NCBI GenBank assembly: GCA_036785325.1
Contig: JAXIVH010000098.1
Span: 444,001-508,000 of the forward strand
Direction: 5' to 3'
Source of the DNA: Urophycis tenuis
Taxonomy: Eukaryota > Chordata > Actinopteri > Gadiformes > Phycidae
DNA: 64,000 nucleotides
Of this stretch, positions 21,980-33,344 are shown piece by piece (within the stretch, counting starts at the first letter, position 1; each line of letters starts with the position of its first letter). Both the position numbers and the translations under genes were made by a program. The notes beneath the pieces were generated by a model, which was given only the letters and a program-made list of their open reading frames with translations, was not told the DNA's origin and did not search any database.

Positions 21980-24766
21980 TCAATATGTCAAACGTTCAGG
22001 TGCTCGCCTGATTCTCTGTGGTCGGGTGCTGACTGGTTCATTCACAATTTCATTTACTTCCTCTCCTTCCAGTTCAAGACCGGGTACAATCTCTGTTTCA
22101 GGAGGATCATACAATTGTTCTGCAATTACCTCATCATTCTCAGTATTTGTGCATTCACCAGAAATCTTAGCAATCAGTTGATCAATGTGCTTCTTGCTTA
22201 TTTGTCCATCTATGTTTACTAGGTAAGTAAGAGGACCCAGCACTCGTTCAATTACACCATGTTTCCATTTCTTTCCTTCCCCTCCCCGGAAATTCTTAAC
22301 CAGCACTGCTTGGTTTGGCTTTAACATTCTCACACGGGTTTGGTTGTTTTTCACATTTGCTTGTTTTTCTTGCATTTGCACAGAAAACTTTGGTGTCACT
22401 TGTGACAACCTGGTTCTGACATTTCTCTTTAGGAACAACTGAGAAGGAGTTTTCCCTGTAGAGGAACATGGAGTGTTTCGGTAACTGAATAGAAAATTAT
22501 CTATGCAGTGTTGTAATGATCGCCCAGAATCTTTCTGTTTATCCAGTGACTGCTTAAAAGTTTGGACCAACCTCTCAGCTAATCCATTGGAGGCTGGACT
22601 GTATGGGGCAGACTTGATATGTTTAACGCCATTCGCTTCCAAAAATGTTTCAAACTCTTTTGACACAAGCTGTGGGCCATTATCTGAAACAACCAGTTGG
22701 GGGAGCCCATAAGCTGCAAATAGACTCCTCATAGCTTCAACAGTAGCTGTAGCAGTGGTACTTGTCATTAATTTCACCTCTGGCCAACGTGAATATGCAT
22801 CACTAACCAACAAAAAACTGCGTTTCCCTTTTTCTGCGAAATCTATGTGAATTCTCAGCTCTTGGCAGCTCTGGCCATTTCCACGGGTGCACGGGTGCTT
22901 TGTTAGGTGCATGTCTGTTGTTTTGACAGGTAGGACAGCTATCAACCATGGCTTCAATTTCATTATCCAAACTGGGCCACCAAAAATGGCTTCTAGCTAA
23001 GGCCTTTGTCCTAACAATGCCCAAGTGCTCTTCATGTAATTCCTTCAACATCTGAGGTCTCAATGATGTAGGTATTATTACTCTTAAACCCCACAAAACA
23101 CAATCTGCTTCCACTGTAAGTTCATCACGTCTGTTCCAGTATGGTTTTAAATCACCTTCACTCACATCTTTTGGCCATCCGGCTTGTGTTAGATGTCTCA
23201 CTTTGGTAAGTATTTTGTCTTTGTCTGTCTCTTTCTTTATGTCTTTTGCTGACACAGGGATTGATTCTAACCACGACACTCTGAATTTAGGGTTGCTTTG
23301 TGGCGCCTCTTTCTGCAAAGGTAAACGCGATAACCCATCAGCATTGGCGTGCTCTAAGGAGGCTTTGTAGACTATGTCATATTGATATGCTGACAGCAAT
23401 AAAGCCCATCTCTGTAAACGCGCAGCAGCTAATGCTGGTACCCCTGTCTTTGGTCCCAAAATGTTCACCAGTGGCTTATGATCAGTGACCAAAACAAATT
23501 TCCTGCCGTAGAGATAATCCCTGAATTTTTGTACACCAAAAATGATGCCTTACGCTTCCTTCTCAATTTGTGAGTAGTTTATCTCTGCTTTACTCAAGGT
23601 ACGTGAAGCGTATGCTATCGGTCTTTCACTACCATCTGTCATTTGGTGTGATATCACTGCTCCTAAACCATAGGCACTAGCATCGCGAGCCAGTAAAATC
23701 GGCAATTGTGGGTCGAAGTGTGTGAGAACTCTAGATGACGCCAACTGTGATTTAGCTTTCTCAAACGCTGCTTGACATTGGGTGGACCAGTTCCACTGAC
23801 TGTCCTTCTGTAGCAACACTGTCATTGGTTTGATAATGGGTGAGAGATTCTCAAGAAACTTCCCATAGTAGGTCATTAACGCTAAAAATGCCCTAAGCTC
23901 TGTGACATTTTTAGGAACTGCAGCGTTGACTATCGCTTCCACTTTCTCAGATATAGGGTGTAACCCTTCACTGTCAATTTTGTGCCCCAAGTATGTTACA
24001 CTTGGCTGACTGAAGCTACATTTGTTTCTGTTCACCCGTATGCCTCTGTCTTGTAAGCGTTGCAAAACCTGCTCGACATTTTCCCAGTGTTCGACTTCAT
24101 TTGACCCCGTAATCAATATGTCGTCAAGGTAGCATACAACTTTTGGTAAACCCTGAAGAATCTGATCCATAATACGTTGGAATATAGCTGGCGAACTAGC
24201 TATTCCATAGGGTAACCTGTTAATTTGGTAAAGCCCTTTTGGTGTATTAATGGTCAGGTACTGCTTAGAGTCGTCATCTAGCTCCACCTGCTGGTAAGCT
24301 TGGGTAAGATCTAGCTTGGTGAAGTATTTTCCCCCAGCTAACTTGGCAAACAGATCCTGTGTTTTAGGAAGAGGGTATTTGTCTACCTCTAACCATGGAT
24401 TTATGGTTACCTTGTAGTCGTTTTTGGTATGCACACAATTGGGGTTGCCCATTCACTGTACTCCACTGGAGTGCAAACTCCCATTTCCTGTAATTTGGCT
24501 AATTGTTTGTCAACCGCGGCACTCAGTGCATAAGGCACTGATCTAGCTTTGCAGAATTTTGGATTGGCATTTTCCATGACTCTTAACTTTGATTTCGCAC
24601 CTGAAATGACCCCACGATCTGCATTGAACACAGGAGGGTATTTCTCATACATCACTGAGATAAGATCAGTAACTGGTAAGTGATTCACCCTAGACCAGTC
24701 TAAACGCAGGTGCTGAATCCAATTTCTACCCATTAGTGTTGGACCACTTCCTTTTGCCACTAACAA
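21980..24766 (-). pseudogene. Gypsy pol: protease remnant, RT, RNase H and integrase, broken
   Basis: Blocks in order: a protease-to-RT linker (24766-24407, GSGPTLMGRNW), RT (24452-23550) with KLDLTQAYQQV and the catalytic YLDDILITG, RNase H (DASAYGLGAVIS, then VTDHKPL), and integrase. Integrase has the HHCC zinc finger (ending SCPTCQ, about 22940) and the DDE residues in HIDF, VSDNGPQ and SNGLAERLVQTF, and ends near 21980. Four lesions were seen: the protease catalytic DTGA region is deleted; a small deletion with frameshift lies near 24420; an in-frame TAA at 23550-23552 falls inside RNase H; and a frameshift lies near 22860 at the start of the integrase core. The copy could move only with help in trans. 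Confidence 0.9.
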
Positions 24767-24785
24767 CGTCAGTTGTTTTGTTTGC

Positions 24786-25742
24786 TCACCACACTATACT
24801 TTCACTTGCATTTGACCCATTAGTACAATTGGCTCTGAGGAGACGCACATCACATGACTGCAGTGTGCATGACTGCACAATGTAGAGGGTGTCTCGCTCG
24901 GCTGGGGCGCTCCTCGTTGACACTCGCTGTCCGCCGCTGTGCTTGCTGGATTCCTTGGTTCTGCATGCTCGCTCCAGATGCCCTTTCTTGTGGCATGCTC
25001 TGCACTGGAAATCTTTGTATCTGCAGTTGTCAGGCGAATGCCCTTCTCGCTGGCAACGGTAGCACACGTTGTCTCCACCGCTCGTCGCACTTGGCTTTTG
25101 TTTCCACTCAGATTCTTTTTGGCGCGCGTGAGCCTTCCCTTTGTAGCTGCTCACGCTGTCGGTTCTTAACGGTGTTTGCTGAATCGTTTTCAGACTGCTC
25201 GTGGTGGACTCGAAATTGTGCACAATGTCCATGACTTTTGCCCACTTCAGCTTTTCTCCATATGCAGCACTCAACAGCTTAGTTCGTAGCTCTTTACTGT
25301 CAATTCCATAAACTAGCTGGTCCCTTAGCTGCTCATCCAACTTGTCACCGAACTCACAGGTTGTTGCAAGTCCTTTTAGCGCAGCCACATATTCAGCTAC
25401 AGTCTCTCCATTTTGCTGCTTTCGAACAAGGAATGAGTAACGTTCACTTAACACGTTTTTCTTCGGCACATATAATTCCCTCAGTGCTTTTAATACGTCC
25501 TCTAATGTGCAGTCAGACAGCTTTTTCGGTGCTAGCAAGTCTGTCAGTAATGAGAAAGTCTTTGCACCTACCACGGATAAGAAAACAGCCCTTTGTTTCC
25601 CTTGCTCTATGCCGTTGGCTTCCAGAAACTGTGCAAATCGTTGCTCATACGTTTTGAAACTTTCATTGCTTTCGTCAAAGCACAATCCCGTCTCGCTGCT
25701 GTACACTGCCATCGTTGTGCTAGCTTCTTCTGTTAACTTCAC
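24786..25742 (-). CDS. Gypsy gag polyprotein
   Basis: The frame of about 318 codons codes the structural capsid/nucleocapsid protein that packages the element's RNA. The N-terminal two thirds is a helical capsid region (for example YVAALKGLATTCEFGDKLDE). Near residues 227-260 are two CCHC zinc knuckles, CYRCQREGHSPDNC and CRACHKKGHLERAC. The frame opens at GTG (25742) or at the in-frame ATG ten codons on (MAVYSS). The end runs into the protease region and stops at 24786, out of frame with pol. Gag itself shows no break. Confidence 0.85.
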   Translation of the reverse strand: MKLTEEASTTMAVYSSETGLCFDESNESFKTYEQRFAQFLEANGIEQGKQRAVFLSVVGAKTFSLLTDLLAPKKLSDCTLEDVLKALRELYVPKKNVLSERYSFLVRKQQNGETVAEYVAALKGLATTCEFGDKLDEQLRDQLVYGIDSKELRTKLLSAAYGEKLKWAKVMDIVHNFESTTSSLKTIQQTPLRTDSVSSYKGKAHARQKESEWKQKPSATSGGDNVCYRCQREGHSPDNCRYKDFQCRACHKKGHLERACRTKESSKHSGGQRVSTRSAPAERDTLYIVQSCTLQSCDVRLLRANCTNGSNASESIVW

Positions 25743-25809
25743 CGTCGTTCTAGCATCTTCGTCCTGCTTCCAAAGTCGTGGTTACTTATTCCACACCTCG
25801 TCGCCAGTT

Positions 25810-26014
25810 TGTTGTGTCCGAGTGAGGGCACGCATACACATTGAAGGAGGCGGACATGGAAGTGCTGATGAACATAAACTTGAATTTATTAACTGACTGT
25901 CTGTGTCTCCTTGCGGTACAGAAGTAAACCTTGAATGGGGGATCTCTACCTTGAATAGCCCCCGCCTAAACGCATGGCATTATGGGAAGTGAAGTTCCAT
26001 ATCCATACACAACA
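25810..26014 (-). repeat. 5' LTR of the gypsy element
   Basis: This is the 205-bp partner of the copy at 21624-21828. The tRNA primer-type sequence TGGCGACGAGG begins three bases inside it on the minus strand (25806-25796). The promoter for the element would lie here. Confidence 0.95.
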
Positions 26015-26241
26015 CACACAATTAAAGTATAATAAAAATAAACTTTTATTTTGCCAAGACAAGTAAAAAAAAAGGCTCTTTATAATAAATAAAATATCAC
26101 TGAGCGCTCATTTAAGTTCAAACAAAAATGCTGGGGGAAGTCAACTGAATAAATAAAATTTCACAGAGCGCTCACTCAAGTTTGTTTTTTTTTGTTTAAA
26201 AAAACAACAAAACAATACACACTGTCCAAAATGTGTTCAAC

Positions 26242-26669
26242 CCCCTCGAAAATACAGAACAGCATATCACATGAATAATACAGCATAAAAAAAGTAAATC
26301 TGCCAGAGCAAGATGATATTAACATAATCAATTAACAATCAGCAAATTGAACATAATAGAACATACTAGAGAGAGTGAGTCAGCATGTGCATTTGTGTGT
26401 GTTTAGAACAAGAGAGACAAGTAGACACCGATCTTGCTATTTTGTTGTACTACCACCCCTCGAAAATACAGAACAGCATATCACATGAATAATACAGCAT
26501 AAAAAAGTTAACCTGCCAGAGCAAGATGATATTGACATAATCAATTAACAACCAGCAAATTGAACATAATAGAACATACTAGAGAGAGTGAGTCAGCATT
26601 TGCATTTGTGTGTGTACAACGAGAGAGAGAGAGACAAGTAGACACTGATCTTGCTGTTTTGTTGTACTA
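26242..26669. repeat. Direct tandem duplication, unit of about 214 bp
   Basis: CCCCTCGAAAATACAGAAC opens both units, at 26242 and 26456. The units stay closely similar through GCCAGAGCAAGATGATATT to the TTTTGTTGTACTA that ends each. Just upstream a shorter duplication repeats GAGCGCTCA with about 65-bp spacing (26103 and 26167). Both lie in the 3' region of the composite transposon and fit the subterminal repeats of such elements. Confidence 0.8.
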
Positions 26670-26739
26670 GGGAATTAGCGTGTGTGTGTACAACCTGTTT
26701 ATGTTAGAGAGAGAGCAAAAGCGAGATAATTAGCGTGTG

Positions 26740-26930
26740 TGTGTTTGTGTGTGTGAGAGAGTGAGAGAGTGTGTGTGTGAGAGAGTGAGAGTGTGTGTGT
26801 GAGTGTGAGAGAGTGAGAGTGTGTGTGAGTGTGAGAGAGAGAGAGTGTGTGAGTGTGTGAGAGAGAGAGAGTGTGTGAGTGTGTGAGTGAGTGAATGTGT
26901 GAGAGTTTGAGTCTGTACTTGAGTGTGTGT
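26740..26930. repeat. Mixed GT/GA low-complexity tract
   Basis: Alternating GTGTGTGT and GAGAGAGA blocks abut the stop codon of the SAMD3-like gene at 26935. Long frames through it are artefacts. Confidence 0.9.
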
Positions 26931-27880
26931 GGGTTTAAGAGAGCAATTTTGACTTCAAGGCTTGTACTTTTGGGGACCACTTCATCCCATCCAGTTCCAG
27001 GAAAAGTTTCTGAAAAACCTCAAAAGTATAACGCAGTGTTTGAGGGTACGCAAGGTTGAGGGCATAGATCAGTCCCATCAATAATGTGCAAGCCCTAGCG
27101 GTGTTACCACATCGATGCAACATCTCCCTGCCTTCAAGAATGATGGAGACCTCAACCGGATCCTCCTCTTCAGAAGCACCACGGACGACCACGATCTTGA
27201 GTACGTGTTCAGTAGCATTACTGCGGTGGTCCTCCTGCATACAAATTACAAGAAAAGAAGACAATGCTAATGAGGAACAAAACAGAATTTCTTCCATCAT
27301 TCATATCGACTTCATTGCCAGAGAGTAAATCCTATTTAGTTGACTGTGAGCAGTAAACTAAACACTTCCAACAAGAAGGTTGGGATACCACAACGTATTG
27401 GAATTATCTTCTCCCTGGAGGGGAAAGCAAAGAGCACTCACTCTGCTGAAGATACTGTTCATTGGTTGAAACAAACAAACCATGCCTCAACACCAAATGT
27501 TCGACTAGAAGACTAGGTTCGTTCACCTGAGGATTCTTGATTTGAATTTTTGACTCTGGTGCACATGTACAGTCCGAGGGAACACTATGGCTTCGTAAAG
27601 AAGAGAGCATCTTCCATGAATTTCCCCTAGGGGATCAATAAAGTAGCTATCTCATTTTGAATTTTGTGATTGTACATGTACCTGGCAATCTTCAAAAAGA
27701 TCCTCTCCCTTCTCACCAAGGTACAGAATGAGGCTGCGGATAACAGCTTCCCGTCTCATTGCAATGCTTTGGTTCTGTAAACAAATAGATATAGTTTCTG
27801 TACACTGTACTCTTATTCATAAATGATAAAATGTCACAGGAAACAAGACAATACATTTGGGGGAGAGATATAAGCACAAT

Positions 27881-29176
27881 GGCCCTCATTTATCAAACGA
27901 GCGTACGACAGAAAATGGACGTAAAATGGACGTACGCTCATTTCCACGTTGAGCTTGGCATTTATCAATTTGAACGTGAGCGCAGGCTGCAACGAAATCT
28001 CACGTCAGATCTGAGCTCGTGTACGCAACTTTTTCGAGTGCGACCAGTGGCGAGACATATATCCGCGAGAGTCGGACAACTTTTTCTTCACCTTATTCGG
28101 AATAAAATAATTTTAACGCAATGCAAACAATAGCCTATAGGTCAAATGTGAAATGTTTTAAGATGGATCAATTTAACATCAATTTTACTTTTAATTAATT
28201 CCGTTGCCCGCTGAACATGGGACACACTGTTGACCGCAACAGTGATTTGTTTCCATATAGCGTTTTTTTGCTTCCCCTTAATTAGATTAGATGAGATTCA
28301 ACTTTATTGTCATTGTGCAGAGTACAAGTACAGGGACAACGAAATGCAGTTGGCGTTCTAACCAGAAGTGCAAATGAGCGATAAAGGTGCGGGTTGAAAT
28401 GCAGAAATGCAGAATAAGGTGCAGAGTGCAAAATTGCATGCATTGCAGAATGCAAAAAAACATGAAAAGTGTTAGTTATTGAAGTGACGGTAATTAACGG
28501 TAGTTATTAAAGTGACAGTAAAAAGTGCAGGTGGAGGTAGTGATCGTTAAGGTAGTAAACGGTTACTAACACTAGCAGAAACAGGCTGTAAACAGTATAA
28601 AAAAAATAAAAAAAAAAATAAATAAAAGTAAACAATGTAGAGGTAGTGTGAGAAAAAGTAATGTAATATAATACAAGAAGTGTACAGGTGGTGCAATAGT
28701 GCGCTAGTGCAATACAACGGAACGGGTATAACAGATGAATGTGGATTGTATGGATATGGGGGTGGGGGGTGCAACGGCAGTTGAGAATAAATAATACAAT
28801 AAATAACATTACTATAAATAATATGAAGTATGTCCAGGGAGGTGGTGCTGGGTGGGCAGGGGTGAGTATCCTTGGGGGGGGGCGGCATCAACAAGTGACA
28901 CGAGTGTCTCCATTTCTGTTTCTGAAAAAATCCGCTTCTTCTTTGCCGTTGGATGTTTCTCCATGTCGTAAAAGTTAGGGGCGAGACTTCTTTTATAGGG
29001 GCGTGTTACGTTAATTACGATCGATCTCAGCTGCCGTATTTATCAACACCAAGCTCCTTCGTACGCTGGGATTGGTGTGATATGAAAGTTTCGTAAATCT
29101 CACGTGGGTCCTATCGTAAGATGAATCATGCGTTCAGATTTGCGCTCATTTCTACGTTCGCTTGATAAATGAGGGC
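27881..29176. mobile_element. Harbinger-like MITE with a nested LINE tail
   Basis: The ends are GGCCCTCATTTATCAAACGA and its mirror (reverse complement of the right end, GGCCCTCATTTATCAAGCGA). Both are flanked by AAT, a 3-bp duplication. It lies in the intron of the SAMD3-like gene between exons 29332 and 27774. About 28286-28860 is not part of the MITE but a minus-strand LINE 3' region. Confidence 0.75.
28286..28860 (-). repeat. LINE 3' UTR inserted in the MITE
   Basis: GATTCAACTTTATTGTCATT followed by ACAACGAAATGCAGTTGG is the reverse complement of a common fish LINE 3' end. The A-rich and G-rich stretches that follow are its 3' UTR. No coding sequence remains. Confidence 0.55.
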
Positions 29177-30232
29177 CAATGAGTGGTGAAACCACTGAGT
29201 ATGAGAATTTGCTCTGTATGCTTGCGAACATGTGTAAGGCTGCGTGTGTGTGTGTGAGTGAATAGGTCACAGAAAAAGGCCCATCTTCCTGCAAAAGTTA
29301 AAAAATAATAATAATAAATAAAAACACACACCTGACTCAGTTTAAACAGGAATGGCCTCAGTTTGGTCCCCACTTCACCCCCCTTGGCCTTCATCAGGTC
29401 TAGAAGTTAAGGTGTGTAGGCGTCAAGTTTGTTCTTTAAGGTCTGCTCCAGAGCAATTGTGGTTATTCTGTGGAATTCCTCTTTTATCTGCATTTTATAT
29501 ATATTAAAAAAAAAAACAATAATAAAAAAAAAAAAATCACAAAAAGGAACTGTGAATAATCTGGTGCAAAATGAAGATGATTTTTTATTATAGAACCATT
29601 GTTACTGCCCAATGGAGCAGGTAATATTTCCAAGGCTCTAGATTCACCTACCCCATCTTCACAAAACAAAGCAGACCATCGCTCTCTGAAGTCTTCAGCA
29701 GCTGGAGTTCCACTCACAACCTCAAGCCTTCGCTTGGAAAACGTTTTAGACATTTTTTCTTGAATCACCTTGTTGTTATTCTTCTTCTTGACCTCATTGA
29801 GAAGTTCCAGTCTCTCCGTCTCCAAACTGTTGGTAGTTTCTCCACTTGGATGTGGAGGAAGGTTCATTTTTGCTCTCTTCGGTTTCTTGCAATTCTTTGC
29901 AGGATTTTGTTCACCTGGGCCTTGACATCAAGCTCAAGACAAGGTACTTCACGCCTTTTAATTTTGCTACGGTAATTAGCCACCTTCCAAGTAAGACGCT
30001 GCTGCCACCCATACATGCCTGAAAATGAGGTTTTAGGCTCCGTAAGGCATGGATGCTTTTTCAACAGGGCTTCTATAACGGCCAGTCTTTGAAGGCTACT
30101 GGGATAAGCGGTGTAGTAGAACATGGTGTCACCAAGTTTGTCAAGTATGCTCGAATTCAACTTTGGATTGTTAAGGAGTGAGCCATTACTTTCATAAGCC
30201 TTATTTCCTGCTTGAAGGAGCATTTCGACATC

Positions 30233-31127
30233 GCTGTGGAGATGGTTGTGGAGATGGTTGTGGACTTCAGGAAGTACTCAGCCTCACCTGCCCCCATTAC
30301 CCTCTGTGACTACACAATTGACACTGTGGAGTCTTTCCGCTTCCTGGGAACTGTCATCTCCCAGGACCTCAAGTGGGAGCTAAACATCAGCTCCCTCAGC
30401 AAGAAAGCCCAGCAGAGGATGTACTTCCTGAGGCAGCTGAAGAAATTCAACCTGCCCAGGACAATGATGGTGCACTTCTACTCCATCATTGAGTCCATCC
30501 TCACCACCTCCATCACCATCTGGTTCGCTGCTGCCACCGCCAAGGACAAGGGCAGACTGCAGCGCGTCATTCGGTCTGCAGAGAAGGTGATTGGCTGCAA
30601 TCTGCCATCGCTCCAGGACCTGTACACCTCCAGGACCCTGAGGCGTGCAGGCAAGATTATGGCTGACCCCTCCCACCCCGGTCACACACTCTTTGCGGCA
30701 CTCCCCTCTGGCAGGAGGCTGCGGTCCATCAGGACCAAAACCTCACGGCACAAGAACAGTTGTTTCCCGTCTGCCACTAGCCTTTTCAACAAGGCCCGGA
30801 GCCCCCCCTGACACTGACTCTCTCCCTTCCCCCACACAGTCCTACATGCTACATCAACGTGGCATCTTCAGATCACCTGCGTTACATTAACGCACAGTGT
30901 GTACAGTGTGTCCTCATTCAGGACCAATAGTTAAGTATTCCAAATTCATTGTACATTGTATATATATATATTTATATTTATAGTTATTTTTACTTACTTA
31001 CTTTTATCTTATTTTTATTTTATTTTATTTTTAATACTGCTTTCTATTGCACCAATTGCACCATGACAAATTCCTTGTAGGTGCAAACCTACTTGGCAAT
31101 AAATCGAATTCTGAATTCTGAATTCTG
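30233..31127 (+). mobile_element. 5'-truncated LINE (L2/CR1-like) inside a coding exon
   Basis: The C-terminal part of a LINE ORF runs from 30236 to 30811 (VESFRFLGTVISQDLKWE, MMVHFYSIIESILTTSITIW, ending NKARSPP). A T-rich 3' UTR ends in CCTTGTAGGTGCAAACCTAC and three ATTCTGA units. The insertion interrupts the SAMD3-like exon. The host sequence flanking it, GACATC on the left and ATATGA on the right, rejoins in frame, so no target duplication is visible. The same 3' tail occurs at 48535-48690 and 58240-58375. Confidence 0.9.
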
Positions 31128-31683
31128 ATATGAAAAGGTGGGTATGAGAAAATTAGTTGGCCATGGTTCTGATCGATACTCGGGTGTGGTAAAATGATGG
31201 TGTCAGCTGAGCTAACTGCAGAACTGTCATCCTGGGCAGAATGATCCTGTGACACTGGAGGAGAGGAAGCAACTGACACGTTATGGGGAGTCCCTGGAGG
31301 AGAGGAAGCAAATGACTTATTGATGGGAGTCAATGTCAGAATAACAGACTATTCTGATTGTGTCTTTGTCCTTAACCAAATCTGTTGATGTTAGAGTGAA
31401 GAATTGGTTCTCAAAGTCTTTGTCCATGTGCATAACAGTAAAGCTCCCTTGGAGTTGAAAATTATCCCGTGCAACTGCTAAAAGTTTATCTACAGTGCTG
31501 GGGACTCCATCTGGTAGGATTAACTTGTGAACTTGAGTTTCTTCAGTAACAACCCGTAGTTGAATTGGGGAAGACATGTCAGCCATAGGCAAGGACAACT
31601 AAAAGAGAAACCAAAGAACAAAGATATGATTTAAGTCACACATTTACATTTAGCCACAATACTCTATGACAAATGCATCATTG

Positions 31684-31890
31684 GCGCTAGTGGCGAAGTG
31701 ATTAAGGAACCCGGTTAACATGCCAGTAGCCACAGAAAGTCAGAGGTTTGAACCCCGCCATCACAACTGTGCCCTTGAGCAAGGCACTTAACACCAGATT
31801 AGGGGACTAGGGGAGACTGGCCTTGAATTAATTGATAATTGTAAGTTGCTTTGGATAAACGTGTTTGCTAAATGCTTAAACAAATAAACA
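31684..31890 (+). mobile_element. tRNA-derived SINE
   Basis: GTGGCGAAGTGATTAAGG resembles an A box and GGTTTGAACCCCG a B box about 50 bases later. The tail TAAGTTGCTTTGGATAAACG and GCTAAATG is typical of fish SINEs with a LINE-derived 3' end. It lies between the transposase and the SAMD3-like gene. Confidence 0.75.
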
Positions 31891-32029
31891 AGCAAATCCA
31901 TAGAACATTGGTTCCCAAACATTTGGGACATTTTTTAAACAATATAAAATCTGGAATAAATATATGTCGAGGTAAGTTGTTACATTACAATAAGGCACAA
32001 GCTTGATTCACACAATTTAAATTCATACT

Positions 32030-33344
32030 TTACCTAGTTTGACAAGCAGATGTGGTGTTTGAGAGAAACCATACGATCGCCTTGTATTGTATACGTAGCC
32101 AATGGGTATGTGTCACTGAGTTGTGACTGTGACATAGCACTTTGACTATGCTTGTTGACTCCAACTTTAAACATCTAAAATGCTCAAGGTACCCCGCATT
32201 TTGCAATTTCAACACAAACACTAAGCTGTCACAAACTATGATGATTTGTAATATTTCAGCAAAGTCGGGCATTCCACCATTGGAGCCATATACCAAAATC
32301 ATGCCAATACCGTAACTGGTGCCCTGAAATTCTGCCTGGTTCGTCAAATTAACGGCGGTCTCTTCCGGGAATTTCTGTGACAGAAATTCTTGTATGTCCT
32401 CATTTACAACCTCTAATGGAACTCTTGACATCTTTGACACAGAGACAGCAGATTTTGACATTTGAACCGTGTAGATGTAGTGTTTGATCATGGACTGGTG
32501 TTTTTTTGCCATAGACTTCAAAATGTTACGGAAGCAGTTAGTCTGTCTCACTATCTTCTTAAAGAAGGTATGCTTAGCTTTAAACTGCATCGTCCATAAG
32601 GACACTAGGGGACCAAACGCTTTAATGAGCTGCGGGTAATGCTCTAAAAAATTGTGTTTTGGAAACAGTCTCTGTTGTGGAAAAACACTGCTAAATCTAT
32701 GTCTATGCTTAGAAATCAGGTGACCAATGCTTTCATCTGTGTGGGTAGGTGACATAACCAAGGCAACAACATCTTTGAGCGTGATCAACAACTGCCAGGC
32801 TTGTTCCTCTTCAGGTACTTTGGTGCCTATCATACATGGAAGCAGCCTTAGAAAGCACCAATTTTCAGTTGCGTTTCCACCAATGGTTTTACGGGAGGCA
32901 AAGGTTAGCGGTATACCTTGAGGACAATTTGTACTGTCTTTCCACTGATAAGGGAACTGTTTAATGATATTATTGAGCTCTTCAAAAGAAACATATTTTT
33001 TCTTTATCAAAACACCTAGGCACAAAGACAATTCTACAGGTACAATACCCTCAAGTAAGTCATGGAGTACATCAATCTGTTGTTACATGAAAATGATTTA
33101 ATCTTTGAGTAATTGCACAATGCTTTTTTACTCCATGACTATGGGTGTTACTAGCCAATGCTGCTTCAATGTCCACCTGATGTTGCTGCTTCATTCTACT
33201 AGGGAATTCTCCTGCCCTGACTTCAAGTTCCTGAAACTGGGACCGTTCTCCAACACAAAATCTGCAGCTGTATGGCCCATTAAAACTTTCAATAAATCCC
33301 CCAACTGAGTGTGCTCCAAGGTTGGTGCAGTGACAATAAATCAT
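32030..33344 (-). pseudogene. TNP2-like transposase of the composite CACTA-type element, N-terminally deleted
   Basis: Two minus-strand blocks were seen. The first (33344-33072) starts mid-protein at NLGAHSVGGFIESFNGPYSC and runs to HFHVTT. A small deletion with frameshift at about 33072 follows. The second block (33071-32030) opens DVLHDLLEGIVPVELSLC and contains FPYQWKDSTNCPQ, TENWCFLRLLPCMIGTKVPE, KHNFLEHYPQLI and FGPLVSLWTMQFKAKHTFFK, ending at 32030. The HDLLEG and H-YP-FGP-WTMRFE pattern is shared by a large class of fish transposon proteins that I associate with CACTA/TNP2 transposases. Only about 140 bases separate the first block from the element end, so the N-terminal half, including any DNA-binding zinc fingers, is gone. 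Class assignment is from memory. Confidence 0.6.

Larger units (their letters stand above)
21624..26014 (-). mobile_element. Ty3/gypsy LTR retrotransposon, complete ends, defective coding
   Basis: Two 205-bp LTRs (21624-21828 and 25810-26014) begin TGTTGTGT, end ACACAACA and differ at two positions. The 5-bp duplication CACAC flanks the element. Coding runs on the minus strand: gag (25742-24786), then protease remnant, RT, RNase H and integrase (24766-21980). A primer-binding-type sequence TGGCGACGAGG lies at 25796-25806 and a purine tract at 21829-21838. The near-identical LTRs indicate a recent insertion, yet pol carries several lesions. Confidence 0.95.
26935..31598 (-). pseudogene. PB1/SAMD3-like protein gene of a multicopy fish family, broken
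   Basis: Minus-strand exons are 31598-31128 joined to 30232-29652 (split by a LINE), 29487-29332, 27774-27682 and 27234-26935, with GT-AG borders in phase. The N-terminus (about 31598-31330) looks like a PB1-type ubiquitin fold ([20 protein letters not shown]). Then come [33 protein letters not shown] and [20 protein letters not shown]. The last exon has EVSIILEGREMLHRCGNT and CTLLMGLIYALNLAYP. I recall the series from fish proteins labelled SAMD3-like; function unknown. Damage: the LINE, a frame change near 31320, another near 29867, and an in-frame TAA at 29407-29409. It sits beside a transposase in the same orientation, so it may be an accessory gene of the element. Confidence 0.75.

Noticed and set aside
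24854..25896. Plus-strand frames across the gypsy gag
   Set aside because: They are antisense shadows of gag, which has zinc knuckles on the minus strand.
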